Assembly (NCBI RefSeq): GCF_030733545.1 | Contig: NZ_JASHIU010000003.1 | Coordinates: 124,001 to 188,000, forward strand | Origin: Oceanicaulis sp. MMSF_3324 | Lineage (GTDB): Bacteria; Pseudomonadota; Alphaproteobacteria; Caulobacterales; Maricaulaceae | Direction of reading: 5' to 3' | DNA: 64,000 nucleotides | Shown here: piece by piece, positions 1-8,384 of the stretch | How positions within the stretch are numbered: position 1 is the stretch's first letter | Layout: the number at the start of each line of letters is the position of its first letter | Program-made: the position numbers and the translations under genes | Notes under the pieces: generated by a model | Seen by the model: only the letters and a program-made list of their open reading frames with translations | What the model was told of the DNA's origin: nothing | Database searches by the model: none

Positions 1-381
1 GACGCCAAAGACCGCATCCGCGGCCATCACCCGCAGATCACACCACAGCGCCAGCTCCAGACCGCCCGCCACGGCATGGCCCTCGACCGCGGCGATGACC
101 GGCTTGGACAAGCGCATGCGTGACGGCCCCATGGGGCCATCGCCGGTCTCTTCGACCCGATTACGCCCTTCGCCGGTGCTGACCGCCTTGAGGTCCGCGC
201 CGGCGCAGAACGTATCGCCAGCCCCGGTCAGGATCGCGACGGACAGCGCCTCATCGGCGTCAAATCGGCGAAAGGCCTCCGCCAGCGTCTCGGCGCTCGG
301 CCCATCGACGGCATTGCGCCGATCGGGACGGTCTATGGTGATGATCGCAACGGCGCCGCGCGTCTCATACTGAACGCTCAT
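1..381 (-). CDS. Enoyl-CoA hydratase/isomerase (crotonase) family protein, partial
   Basis: Only the N-terminal 127 codons lie in the window; the gene runs off the left edge. The protein begins MSVQYETRGAVAIITIDRP, the usual crotonase opening strand. It carries both oxyanion-hole segments: GAGDTFCAGADLKA near residue 53, and KPVIAAVEGHAVAGGLELA near residue 92. Crotonases hydrate, isomerise or hydrolyse CoA thioesters in fatty acid and amino acid catabolism. The exact substrate cannot be read from the fragment. A strong ribosome binding site (GGGGAGGA) precedes the ATG. The GT39 gene ends 59 nt upstream on the same strand. Confidence 0.9.
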   Translation of the reverse strand, partial: MSVQYETRGAVAIITIDRPDRRNAVDGPSAETLAEAFRRFDADEALSVAILTGAGDTFCAGADLKAVSTGEGRNRVEETGDGPMGPSRMRLSKPVIAAVEGHAVAGGLELALWCDLRVMAADAVFGV

Positions 382-440
382 GGCTGTCCTCCCCTGTTGT
401 TTTGAACAAGGGTCGGTCAGCCTCGACACACAGGCAAGCC

Positions 441-2141
441 TTATTGCGCGGGCGCCTGCACCTGTGATGTTTCAAGGGTGTAGAAGCGCAGGCTCAGCTC
501 TCGCCCCTTCACGGCGTTATAGCCTTCCAGGGTCGCCAGCTGACGGATCGCGGCGCCGTTCAACGCACTCTGGAAGGCCGCGTCTTCAGACTGGTCCACA
601 ATGGCGACGCCGCAATCGGGATGGTTCAGGAGATACGCCGCCGTATCCGCCCCATCCGTGCCCAGATGCACGTCGGTGGAGAAGTTGAAGACATTGGACG
701 GCTCGCGATAGCCCGCCGTCGCCACGTCCAGCACTTCGCACCCTGTAAAGGTGTCGGCGATGCGCGCAGCGTTATAGGACGGCCACAGCTTGTGCACGCC
801 AGGAATGGCGACGCCGAACGCGACCACATAGACCGCGCAGGTTGCCGCGGTCACTGCGAGAAACCGGGTCAGGTCCGGCTTGAACGCCAGCACGATCAGG
901 CTGGCCACCGCCAGGGCGCCCATGACGGCGGTGACCTGACTGGCCAGGCTGACGGGTTCGCCAAACTCGATCTGGCCCACCCAGGGGACCAATCCGACCA
1001 GCACGCCCACAAGGATGGCCGCGACAGCCAGCACGCCAAACAGCGTCCAGTGCTTCCAGCTGCTCAGCAGCGCCTTGGCGTTCACAAGCCCGATCCCGAT
1101 CAGGATGGCGATCGCCGGGAACATCGGCGAGACATAATGGGGCAGCTTGGTCTGGATCAGTTCAAACACCAGCCAGGACGGCAAAATCCAGACGAGCAGG
1201 AACTGCACGCTCGCTTCGCCCTTGCGCGCCCAGGCCGCCAACCCGGCCAGGCCCAGCAGCGCCGAGGCCGGCCACAGCGTCACCGGCATCAAAAGGGTGT
1301 GGTAACCGAACGGCCCGCCATGGCTGTCATCGGCGACACCCACCTTGCCGAACAGGGCATGGCCCACCGCTTCCTGGAAAAAGCCCCACTCGGTCTGGAT
1401 GTTGATGGCGACCAGCCAGGGCATGAAAATCGCCATGGCCAGCAACAGCCCTGGAAAGGGCCGGATTTTCAGAAGCAGTCTGGGATCGCGCTTCAGGGCG
1501 ACAAAACCGATCAGGGTCAGCGCTGTGACCATGAAGAAGATCGGCCCCTTGATGGCGACCGCAGCGCCCGTTCCCGCCCAGAGCACCGCTGGCCAGCCCC
1601 AGAATTTCGGCCGGGCCTCCTTGACCTTCAACATCAGCATGGCGAGCGCGACCTGGGCAAACATGCCCGCCGCCAGCAGCGCTGCATCCGTCTTGGCGGT
1701 GCGCGCCTCGATCTGCATGGCGAGGCTGAGCGCCATCACAAGACCCGCAATCAAGCCTACCGAGGGCGAGAACAGGCGCGCCCCCAGCCAGGCGGTCAGA
1801 GCAACCGCGATGATCGAGCCGACAAAGCTCGGCAGGCGGTGCGCGCCGATGGGCGCATCCTCGCCGCCAAAGGGCTGCGTGGTGATCACTTGAAGCCAGT
1901 AGATCCCGCTGGGTTTAACGTGGCGCGGATCGCCCTGGAACCGGATGTCCACATAATCGCCCGTCTCCATCATCTGGCGACTGGCCTGGGCGTAACGCGC
2001 CTCATCCCGGTCCATGGCCGGAATGGAGAACAGGCCCGGCAAATGCGCCAGCACAGCGACCAGCATCAGGACGATCCAGGCGCGAACAGACAGCCCCCCG
2101 GAATCACCGGGCTGGGTGAGAGACTGCGTGAAGCCGTTCAT
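441..2141 (-). CDS. ArnT-like glycosyltransferase family 39 membrane protein
   Basis: This is a 566-aa polytopic inner-membrane protein. A first transmembrane helix near residues 20-40 is followed by the periplasmic loop motif MDRDEARYAQ (about 43-52), typical of the GT39/PMT/ArnT superfamily, where the acidic residue is catalytic. Roughly ten more hydrophobic helices follow, then a C-terminal periplasmic domain. Such enzymes move a sugar from a polyprenyl-phosphate donor to lipid A, a protein or another envelope acceptor. It starts 2 nt after the stop of the DPM1-like glycosyltransferase, which would make the polyprenyl-phosphate sugar donor. The acceptor is unknown; a true ArnT (aminoarabinose) role is not supported because no arn genes are nearby. 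Confidence 0.85.
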   Translation of the reverse strand: MNGFTQSLTQPGDSGGLSVRAWIVLMLVAVLAHLPGLFSIPAMDRDEARYAQASRQMMETGDYVDIRFQGDPRHVKPSGIYWLQVITTQPFGGEDAPIGAHRLPSFVGSIIAVALTAWLGARLFSPSVGLIAGLVMALSLAMQIEARTAKTDAALLAAGMFAQVALAMLMLKVKEARPKFWGWPAVLWAGTGAAVAIKGPIFFMVTALTLIGFVALKRDPRLLLKIRPFPGLLLAMAIFMPWLVAINIQTEWGFFQEAVGHALFGKVGVADDSHGGPFGYHTLLMPVTLWPASALLGLAGLAAWARKGEASVQFLLVWILPSWLVFELIQTKLPHYVSPMFPAIAILIGIGLVNAKALLSSWKHWTLFGVLAVAAILVGVLVGLVPWVGQIEFGEPVSLASQVTAVMGALAVASLIVLAFKPDLTRFLAVTAATCAVYVVAFGVAIPGVHKLWPSYNAARIADTFTGCEVLDVATAGYREPSNVFNFSTDVHLGTDGADTAAYLLNHPDCGVAIVDQSEDAAFQSALNGAAIRQLATLEGYNAVKGRELSLRFYTLETSQVQAPAQ

Positions 2142-2143
2142 GG

Positions 2144-2896
2144 TTAGTGGTCCTCGCCCCGGGCGCCCAGCAGCATGTGCGGGTCGGGATAATGGGTGCG
2201 GCGCATCAGCCAGATGACGCCCATCAGGTCAAACAGGCCGGCCGCGGCGCGACCGATATTGGTGTATTTGCTTTCCCCCGCCGCACGCGGACGGTTCACC
2301 ACCGTCACATTGACGGTCTCAAAGCCCAGATGACCGGCCAGCGCCGGCAAATAGCGATGGATCGCGTCAAAGAACGGCATGATCAGGAACAGGTCCCGCG
2401 GCAGGATCTTGAGCCCACACGCCGTATCCGGGCAATCATCATTCAGGAGCGAGCGACGCAGACCGTTGGCGAACCGCGAGGCGAACTTGCGGTTCGCGCC
2501 ATCGGTGCGGTTCTGGCGGCAGCCCGCTACCACGCCGGTCTTGCCCACAGTCTTGAGATCAATCGCCTTGCTCATCTCCACGACCGAACGCGGATCGTCC
2601 TGGCCATCGCCATCCATGGTCGCAACCCAGATCGCCCTGGCCGACAGAAAGCCGGTGCGCAGACCGGCGCTCTTGCCCGACCGATTGGGATGACGGATGA
2701 CGCGCACGCGCGGATCGGCCTTGGACAGCGGGCCGAGGGCGCCGGCCGTGTCGTCATCGCTGCCATCGTCGACCACGATGATTTCGAAGCTCTCAAGGCC
2801 GGCGTCGAACACCGAGATGGCCTCCTTGACCACTTCTTCGATGCTGTCCGCTTCATTGAAGGCGGGAATGACGATGGACAGGGCTGGCGTGGTCAT
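2144..2896 (-). CDS. Glycosyltransferase family 2, polyprenyl-phosphate sugar synthase (DPM1-like)
   Basis: This 250-aa GT-A fold protein starts MTTPALSIVIPAFNEADSI, the classic family 2 opening. It has VVDDGSDDDT near residue 41 and the metal-binding region ATMDGDGQDDP near residue 92. The layout matches dolichyl/polyprenyl-phosphate mannose or glucose synthases. These load a sugar from a nucleotide donor onto polyprenyl phosphate at the cytoplasmic membrane face. The C-terminus has one short hydrophobic stretch rather than the multi-helix tail of ArnC/GtrB. It is coupled to the GT39 gene downstream (2-nt gap). Both may share transcription with the hfsK-like gene 115 nt upstream. Confidence 0.88.
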   Translation of the reverse strand: MTTPALSIVIPAFNEADSIEEVVKEAISVFDAGLESFEIIVVDDGSDDDTAGALGPLSKADPRVRVIRHPNRSGKSAGLRTGFLSARAIWVATMDGDGQDDPRSVVEMSKAIDLKTVGKTGVVAGCRQNRTDGANRKFASRFANGLRRSLLNDDCPDTACGLKILPRDLFLIMPFFDAIHRYLPALAGHLGFETVNVTVVNRPRAAGESKYTNIGRAAAGLFDLMGVIWLMRRTHYPDPHMLLGARGEDH

Positions 2897-3011
2897 GAGC
2901 GCTCATCTGGCAAGGCCGATCGCAAAACGCGCGATCTAATGAGCTAGCGTTTAGCGCGAACCGGCCAAGCGCGGCAATGACTACCCGAAGCGCAGGCTGC
3001 GATAGAGCGTG

Positions 3012-4097
3012 CTAGACCCCGTAAAGCGCTGCAATCCGGTCGATCTTGCGAAACGCCTTGCCCGGCGCACGCGCCAGCGGCCCCAAGGGCAAGGGATCTG
3101 CGGTCTTCTCTATGAATCCCGCCGCCTGGCGCGCCCAGCCCATAACGCCCGGTCGAATTATGCAACCGGTTGCGAGGCCTTCCTGGAACGAGCCCATGGC
3201 CTGTTTCTGGCGCTGATCGCCCGGTCCCATATGCACTTCACGCACACCCGCCTCGGCGCCCGCCTTCAGCATCTCGATCAGAAGAGCATTGCCCGGCGTC
3301 AGATGCGCGAACTCGGGATCATAGGCCGGGAACCAGGAGTGCAGCACGGTTGGGCCGATCAGGCCGAAATGCACGGCCGCGAGACGACCATCCAGCTCGA
3401 GCGTGGACATCAGACCCGCGCCCACATCCCGATCCTGCCGCCAAAGCTGCTCGAGAAGGTCCCGCACCCAGGTCAGGGCGAACAGGTCGGGAAAGCCGGA
3501 CTCGACATATTGCGCGGACTTCCAGGCATAGAGCGCCTCCAGGGTCTCCGGTCGGCGATCATCAAACCGGAAGGTCAGCTCGCCGTTCTTGGCCAGTTTT
3601 TTCGGTGCGCCCAGAGCGCTGCGAAACGTGTTCCCGCCCGGCTTCTTGCGCAGAGCGGCATAAGCCTCGAAGCCGTCGCTGATATCGATCACCCAGCCGC
3701 CTTCGACCATTTCGGCATGACGGCGGAAGGGCGCCTGGGCGGACAGACAATCCTTGAAGTCGAACACTTCGACTCCCGCCTGGGTCAGGACATGACTGAG
3801 CGCGATGTCCTCGCCCGGCGCACAGATCACGGCATGACAGTCATTGACCATGCCGCCCGGCGCGCGGGCATGGCCCATGGGCCCCTTCTGGAACGAGAAG
3901 AACCCCGCAATCCTGTCAGACTTGCGAATGACTGCGACCTTGATATCCGGCCGCGCCAGCGCAATCGCGTCAAGATACCCCAAAGTCAGATAGGGGCTGA
4001 CCAGGAACGGGTTGGCCGCCAGCATGGTGCGCCAGGCAGCGCGTTCTTCATCAGACAGCGTTTGAGGCGTCTTCAGATCCACTGACAACATCTGCAT
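3012..4097 (-). CDS. hfsK: FemAB/CelD-type N-acyltransferase, HfsK-like
   Basis: The 361-aa protein belongs to the FemAB/GNAT-like superfamily (CelD/BcsL, PF13480 type) by overall pattern. This includes the HAEMVEGGWVIDIS region mid-protein and LDGRLAAVHFGLIGPTVLHS with PGNALLIEMLKAGAEAG towards the C-terminus, the usual substrate- and acyl-CoA-binding half. In Caulobacter, HfsK is a cytoplasmic acyltransferase of this family that modifies holdfast polysaccharide. The identification here rests on family plus position beside hfsF-hfsG-hfsH. The start at 4097 is chosen because GGGGA sits five bases upstream. The open frame extends far upstream, but that extension overlaps hfsF on the other strand and looks non-coding. 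Confidence 0.72.
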   Translation of the reverse strand: MQMLSVDLKTPQTLSDEERAAWRTMLAANPFLVSPYLTLGYLDAIALARPDIKVAVIRKSDRIAGFFSFQKGPMGHARAPGGMVNDCHAVICAPGEDIALSHVLTQAGVEVFDFKDCLSAQAPFRRHAEMVEGGWVIDISDGFEAYAALRKKPGGNTFRSALGAPKKLAKNGELTFRFDDRRPETLEALYAWKSAQYVESGFPDLFALTWVRDLLEQLWRQDRDVGAGLMSTLELDGRLAAVHFGLIGPTVLHSWFPAYDPEFAHLTPGNALLIEMLKAGAEAGVREVHMGPGDQRQKQAMGSFQEGLATGCIIRPGVMGWARQAAGFIEKTADPLPLGPLARAPGKAFRKIDRIAALYGV

Positions 4098-4208
4098 TCC
4101 GGTCCCCGTCTCGTATTGCAACAGTCCTGACAGACAGAACTGAACAAAGCCTTGGCGGGAGCCCGTACTGGCCCGCTTCGGCACAAAATTCCGGCTGTTA
4201 GGCCGTTT

Positions 4209-4271
4209 TTCAGCACTCTGAGGCAAACTTGGGACCGGTCGCGCTCTTGCATGGGCGCGAAGAGTGCTGAA
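4209..4271. repeat. 11-bp perfect inverted repeat upstream of hfsF
   Basis: TTCAGCACTCT at 4209-4219 and its exact reverse complement AGAGTGCTGAA at 4261-4271 are separated by 41 nt. They end 18 nt before the hfsF ATG, inside the divergent hfsK/hfsF spacer. They could form a long-loop hairpin in the leader RNA or be two half-sites for a dimeric regulator. No T-tract follows, so an intrinsic terminator is unlikely. Confidence 0.6.
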
Positions 4272-4289
4272 CTGGATACTGAACCGCTC

Positions 4290-5747
4290 ATGCTGAACCG
4301 TCACCTTCTGGCTTATCTGCCGGTCTATCTGGCCCAGGCGCTTGTCGGCTTTGGCAGCGTGGTGGTGTTCACGCGCCTTCTGAGCCCGGACGCTTACGGC
4401 CAGTACATGCTGGTGCTGACAGGATCCGCGCTGATCAGCACGCTGATCTTCACCTGGCTCGACGCCGCAGTGGCGCGCTATCACGCCCGCGCCGCCTCGC
4501 GCGGACGTCTGGGCGGACACCTGTTCACCGCCCTCACCCTGTTTGCGATGATCGCGGCTCCGGTTCTGATCATCGGTGCAGTCGCGCTCCTTGTTCTTGA
4601 TCTTGGACCGAGTCTCAAAACCGCCTGCGCCTACGCACTCGCTTATGTGTTGCTGCGCGCCGGCGTGATGATTGCCCTCGAAACCCGGCGAGCGGCGGGC
4701 GAGGCCTGGCGCTATTCGATGCTGGAAACCTTTTCGCTTGCTGGCGGGTTCGCCTTCGGCGCCGCGCTGACGCTCCTGACCGATCTGGGCTCCGCCGGAC
4801 CGCTGGCCGGGCTGGCGCTGGCGTCGGCGATGGCGCTGGTCTTCGACCTGCCCGCCCTGGCGCGCAAGGCGCGCAAGGATCGCGCTCATCGCGCACGGGT
4901 CACCGCCTTTTTCGCCTATGGGGGGCCGATCGCCTTTTCGCTCATATTCGAGCAGCTTCTGACCAGCGGAGACCGCTTCCTCATCGCCGCCTATCTGGGC
5001 GAAGCCGCCACGGGCGCCTATTCGGCCGGCTATGCATTGGCGGACCGCTCCTTGAGCATCATGTTCCTTTGGCTGGGCATGACGACCGGGCCGCTGCTGA
5101 TCGCTGCGCTCGAACATGAAGGCCGCAGCGCGGCGCAATCGGTTGCTCGTCAGACCGGGGCGCTGATGGGCGCGATCGGCTTTCCCGCCGCCGCCGGACT
5201 GGCGCTGGTCTCTCCCGATCTCGCCCGTCTGATGATTGGCGAAGAGCTAGCTGCGACCGCCGCCTCCATCGTGCCCCTGATCGCCCTGTCCGGGCTGATG
5301 AACGGGGTGATGACCCATTACTTCCACACCGCCTACACGCTGGGACGCCGGACCGGATCGATGGCCTTCATCATGACCGGCTCTGCGGTCCTGAACCTGG
5401 TATTGAACGCGGCGCTGATCCCGCTGCTGGGCCTGCATGGCGCAGCCTGGGCGACGGTCGCGGCCTATGGCGTCGCGATGATCGCCTGCATCCTTCATGG
5501 CCGCACCATTTTCGCGATGCCTATTCCTGTGCGTGAATGGAGCAAGGCGGCGCTGGCGACCGCCGGCATGAGCGCCGGCGTGGTGCTGGCGCCGGCGATG
5601 GGCCCGGTTGTGCTCGATCTCATGGTCCAGATCGGTGCGGGCGTGGGCGTCTACGCCATCATCATGTTGGCGCTTGATGGACTGGGCGCGCGCAGCTGGC
5701 TCGTCGAGAAACTTGCAGACCGACTTGCGCGGAGGGCCGCCGCATGA
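4290..5747 (+). CDS. hfsF: Polysaccharide flippase (Wzx/MOP family), HfsF-like
   Basis: A 485-aa integral membrane protein with about twelve to fourteen hydrophobic helices. It starts MLNRHLLAYLPVYLAQALVG with FTRLLSPDAYGQY near residue 28, the conserved first loop of Wzx/MATE-like oligosaccharide flippases. The enzyme moves lipid-linked repeat units across the inner membrane. It is first in a four-gene run, hfsF-hfsG-hfsH-GT2, each joined by a 4-nt ATGA overlap. That matches the flippase of the Caulobacter holdfast cluster. An in-frame extension to 4152 exists, but the ATG at 4290 gives the normal family length and N-terminus. Confidence 0.88.
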   Translation: MLNRHLLAYLPVYLAQALVGFGSVVVFTRLLSPDAYGQYMLVLTGSALISTLIFTWLDAAVARYHARAASRGRLGGHLFTALTLFAMIAAPVLIIGAVALLVLDLGPSLKTACAYALAYVLLRAGVMIALETRRAAGEAWRYSMLETFSLAGGFAFGAALTLLTDLGSAGPLAGLALASAMALVFDLPALARKARKDRAHRARVTAFFAYGGPIAFSLIFEQLLTSGDRFLIAAYLGEAATGAYSAGYALADRSLSIMFLWLGMTTGPLLIAALEHEGRSAAQSVARQTGALMGAIGFPAAAGLALVSPDLARLMIGEELAATAASIVPLIALSGLMNGVMTHYFHTAYTLGRRTGSMAFIMTGSAVLNLVLNAALIPLLGLHGAAWATVAAYGVAMIACILHGRTIFAMPIPVREWSKAALATAGMSAGVVLAPAMGPVVLDLMVQIGAGVGVYAIIMLALDGLGARSWLVEKLADRLARRAAA

Positions 5748-6682
5748 CCGCCCTGCCCCTGGAACTGACCCGCTCGTCTGCGTCCCCATCGCGCCCGATC
5801 ACGCTGTCCGTGCTGATCCCGTTCTATGGCGATGATCCGCGCCCGCTGCTCGATAGCCTGGCCGCGCAGGCGGACACTGAAACCGAAATCATCCTGTTTG
5901 ATGACGGGGCGCCTGACGCGGCTCTGTCAGACAAAGTGGCTCACGCCGTGAAGGCGATGTCAGCGCCGGTCATCCTGATCACGAGCCCGGACAATCAGGG
6001 CCGCTCCCGGGCGCGCAATGCGCTCGGCGCCGCCGCCCAGGGCGAGTGGCTGCTGTTTCTGGATGCCGACATGGAGATAGATCCCGGCTTCATTCCGCGC
6101 TGGCGGCGCGCCTTGGCGGCGACATCCCAGGACGCCCTGTTTGGCGGCTATGCGCCCTGCGCCCCGCGTTCGCCCGAAGACCATTTGCACGCCGCGCTCG
6201 CACAAGCCTCTGATGCGGTGGAGGCGCAAAGCCGGTCAGCGCAAGGCGCCTATGCGGTGTGTTCCTCCAACCTGGCGGTCCGCGCGTCCCTCTTCGCCGA
6301 ATGCCCCTTTGATGAGGGCTATGCCGGCTGGGGCTGGGAAGATGTCGACTGGGCGCTCAGTGCGTCGAAAGTGGGGGCGCTCGGCCATGTGGACTGCCAC
6401 GCCGCCCATGGCGGACTGCAAAGCGCGTCTGAATTGCTGGCCAAGTTTGACCGCGCCGGACCGAATTTCGCGCGGCTCTTGAACCGCCATCCCGACTATG
6501 AAACCCGGCCGGGCGCACGACTGGCCCGCAAGATGCAAGCCTTGCGTCTGGCAGGTCCGGCGCGCGTCATCGGTCGGGGTCTGGCCTTGAGCCGCTGGGC
6601 GCCGATCAAGGCGCGCGTGCTGGCGTTGAAACTGTTCCGTGCGGGCGCTGCCGCCCGCGATTTGCCCAGGGGGCGTGCATGA
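5744..6682 (+). CDS. hfsG: Glycosyltransferase family 2, HfsG-like
   Basis: This 312-aa GT-A glycosyltransferase opens with a short tail and then TLSVLIPFYGDDPRPLLDSL near residue 23. The metal-binding DXD is in LLFLDADMEIDP (about residue 105). GWGWEDVDWALS near residue 198 carries the acidic ED general-base motif. It should add a sugar to the lipid-linked holdfast repeat unit on the cytoplasmic face of the membrane. It overlaps hfsF and hfsH by 4 nt on each side. The hfsG assignment is by position between flippase and deacetylase; the sugar is unknown. Confidence 0.82.
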   Translation: MTALPLELTRSSASPSRPITLSVLIPFYGDDPRPLLDSLAAQADTETEIILFDDGAPDAALSDKVAHAVKAMSAPVILITSPDNQGRSRARNALGAAAQGEWLLFLDADMEIDPGFIPRWRRALAATSQDALFGGYAPCAPRSPEDHLHAALAQASDAVEAQSRSAQGAYAVCSSNLAVRASLFAECPFDEGYAGWGWEDVDWALSASKVGALGHVDCHAAHGGLQSASELLAKFDRAGPNFARLLNRHPDYETRPGARLARKMQALRLAGPARVIGRGLALSRWAPIKARVLALKLFRAGAAARDLPRGRA

Positions 6683-7470
6683 ACCAGACAGCGTATAATC
6701 CTGACGAGGTCGTCTATCGCCCGCGCGGCGGGCTGACCGGACGCGTTCAGAAGCATCTGGCGCGACGGTTCGGCGTAACGCCCCTGAAGATCAAGCTGGA
6801 TCGACCGATCGTGACATTCAGCTTTGACGACTTTCCCAAGTCCGCCTTGGAGCTGGGCGCGTCTCGGCTGAATGCGCGGGGCTGGCGCGGCACCTTCTTT
6901 GTCAGTGGCGGGCTCGCAAGCATCAACAACCATCATGGCGACCTCTTTGACCCCGAAGACCTTCTTCAGCTTCAGTCAGACGGGCATGAGGTCGCCTGTC
7001 ATGGCTACAGCCATCTGGACGCTTCTCGTCTGACGGCCGAGGCTGTCGCCTCAGACGCCGCGCGTAATCGCGCCTTTCTCAAGGAGGCGGGACTGAACCG
7101 CGCGCCCTCGAGCTACGCCTTTGCGTATGGGGAAGCGACCCCGCAGGCCAAGAAACGTCTTCTGGAAACCTATTCGAGCCTGCGCGGCGTCCAGCCCGGG
7201 ATCAATCGGGGCGTGGCAGATCGCGGATTGCTCAAGGCCATGCCGCTGGATGGCGGAGAAGCCGGTCTCAAACGCGCTGTCGACGCCGTCAGGGATGTGG
7301 CGCGCAATCCGGGTTGGCTGATTTTCTACGGTCACGACATTCGCCGCACCCCGTCAGAATGGGGCTGCACGCCCGAATTCTACGACGTCGTCCTGCACGC
7401 CGTCGAGCAGTCGGGCGCGCAGGTGCGCACCCAGTCTGAAGCGCTCAAGGCGATCCTGGCCAAACAATGA
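6679..7470 (+). CDS. hfsH: Polysaccharide deacetylase (CE4), HfsH-like
   Basis: The 263-aa protein has the carbohydrate esterase 4 (NodB) fold. Motif 1 is TFSFDDFPKSA near residue 49, with the catalytic base and metal-binding aspartates. Motif 2 is ACHGYSHLDAS near residue 111, with the two metal histidines. There is no clear signal peptide, so it probably acts in the cytoplasm, as HfsH is thought to do. HfsH removes N-acetyl groups from holdfast GlcNAc units and so controls adhesion and cohesion. It is translationally coupled to both neighbours by 4-nt overlaps. Confidence 0.87.
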   Translation: MNQTAYNPDEVVYRPRGGLTGRVQKHLARRFGVTPLKIKLDRPIVTFSFDDFPKSALELGASRLNARGWRGTFFVSGGLASINNHHGDLFDPEDLLQLQSDGHEVACHGYSHLDASRLTAEAVASDAARNRAFLKEAGLNRAPSSYAFAYGEATPQAKKRLLETYSSLRGVQPGINRGVADRGLLKAMPLDGGEAGLKRAVDAVRDVARNPGWLIFYGHDIRRTPSEWGCTPEFYDVVLHAVEQSGAQVRTQSEALKAILAKQ

Positions 7471-8384
7471 GTGTTGCGGTCCTGATCCCGACCTATCGGC
7501 GCAATGACGCCCTGGCTGAAGCCGTATCCAGCGTGCTCGCCCAATCCCGGCTGCCCGATGAAATCGTCGTGGTCGATAACGATCCCGAGGGCGGCGCGGC
7601 TGAAACGGTCGCCAATCTGGCCAAGGGCGCGAGTACGAAACTGGTTTACGTGCACGAACCCAAGCCCGGCGTGTCCAATGCCCGCAATGCCGGCTTCGCC
7701 ACGACCGCCGCACGCTTCATCGCTCAGCTCGATGACGACGAAACCGCCCATGACAACTGGCTCGACGCCCTTCTGAAGGCGCACAAGCGCCTGCAAACGC
7801 CCATCATCTTCGGTCCGGTCATCGCACAGATATCCGGCGCGGTGAGCGGCCCGGTGCGGCGCGCCTATCTGGCGCGGATCTATTCGCGTCTGGGCCCGTC
7901 CGAGGACAAGATCATTGATGAGCCGTTCGGTTGCGGCAACGCCCTGTTTGATCGCGCGGCGCTGGATCTGCCTGATCCGGTTTTCGATCCGGCCGCCAAT
8001 GAGCTGGGCGGCGAGGATGACTTGCTGTTTGAAGCGCTGGCGAACCGCGGCGTCCGCTTTGGCTGGGCAGCCGAGGCGCGCGTGAACGAGCATGTACAAG
8101 TGTCGCGGCAAAGCTGGCGCAAATTGCTCGAACGCAGCTTTGCGCACGGACAAAGCCCCAGCCAGTCCTGCGCCTCCGCCCATCCGTCCAGCTGGCCCCG
8201 TGTCGGCTTCTGGATGACGGTGGGCCTGGCGCAGCTGGTGGGTTACGGTCTCAGCGCTCCGCTGGCGCGACTGGTTTCCGCAACCGCTGCCGCCAAATGT
8301 CTGGATCGGGCGGCGCAGGGAGCGGGCAAGATCTTGTGGTTCGATCGTGTGGCGCCGCGGCTCTACGGCGCAGGAGCGACCTAG
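7467..8384 (+). CDS. hfsL: Glycosyltransferase family 2, HfsL-like
   Basis: A 305-aa GT-A glycosyltransferase beginning MSVAVLIPTYRRNDALAEAV, with VVVDNDPEGG near residue 34. The nucleotide-sugar metal site is FIAQLDDDETAHDNW near residue 88. The acidic motif is in LGGEDDLLFEAL near residue 178. It closes the hfsF-G-H run with an ATGA overlap, and its stop shares CTAG with the convergent hfsC. Caulobacter needs several family 2 glycosyltransferases, including HfsL, for holdfast. The hfsL label here is inferred from position only and could instead be hfsJ-like. Confidence 0.7.
   Translation: MSVAVLIPTYRRNDALAEAVSSVLAQSRLPDEIVVVDNDPEGGAAETVANLAKGASTKLVYVHEPKPGVSNARNAGFATTAARFIAQLDDDETAHDNWLDALLKAHKRLQTPIIFGPVIAQISGAVSGPVRRAYLARIYSRLGPSEDKIIDEPFGCGNALFDRAALDLPDPVFDPAANELGGEDDLLFEALANRGVRFGWAAEARVNEHVQVSRQSWRKLLERSFAHGQSPSQSCASAHPSSWPRVGFWMTVGLAQLVGYGLSAPLARLVSATAAAKCLDRAAQGAGKILWFDRVAPRLYGAGAT

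Noticed and set aside
621-2147. 508-aa plus-strand open frame over the GT39 gene
   Set aside because: Arg/Gln/His/Asp-rich translation without domains; it is the antisense shadow of the GT39 coding sequence.
2895-2906. 12-bp palindrome ATGAGCGCTCAT at the GT2 start codon
   Set aside because: Short, overlaps the start codon, and has no partner sites; likely chance.
4098-5138. N-terminal extension of the hfsK-like frame to 708 aa
   Set aside because: The extension lies antisense to hfsF, is Arg/Gln/Gly-rich, and a good ribosome site marks ATG 4097.
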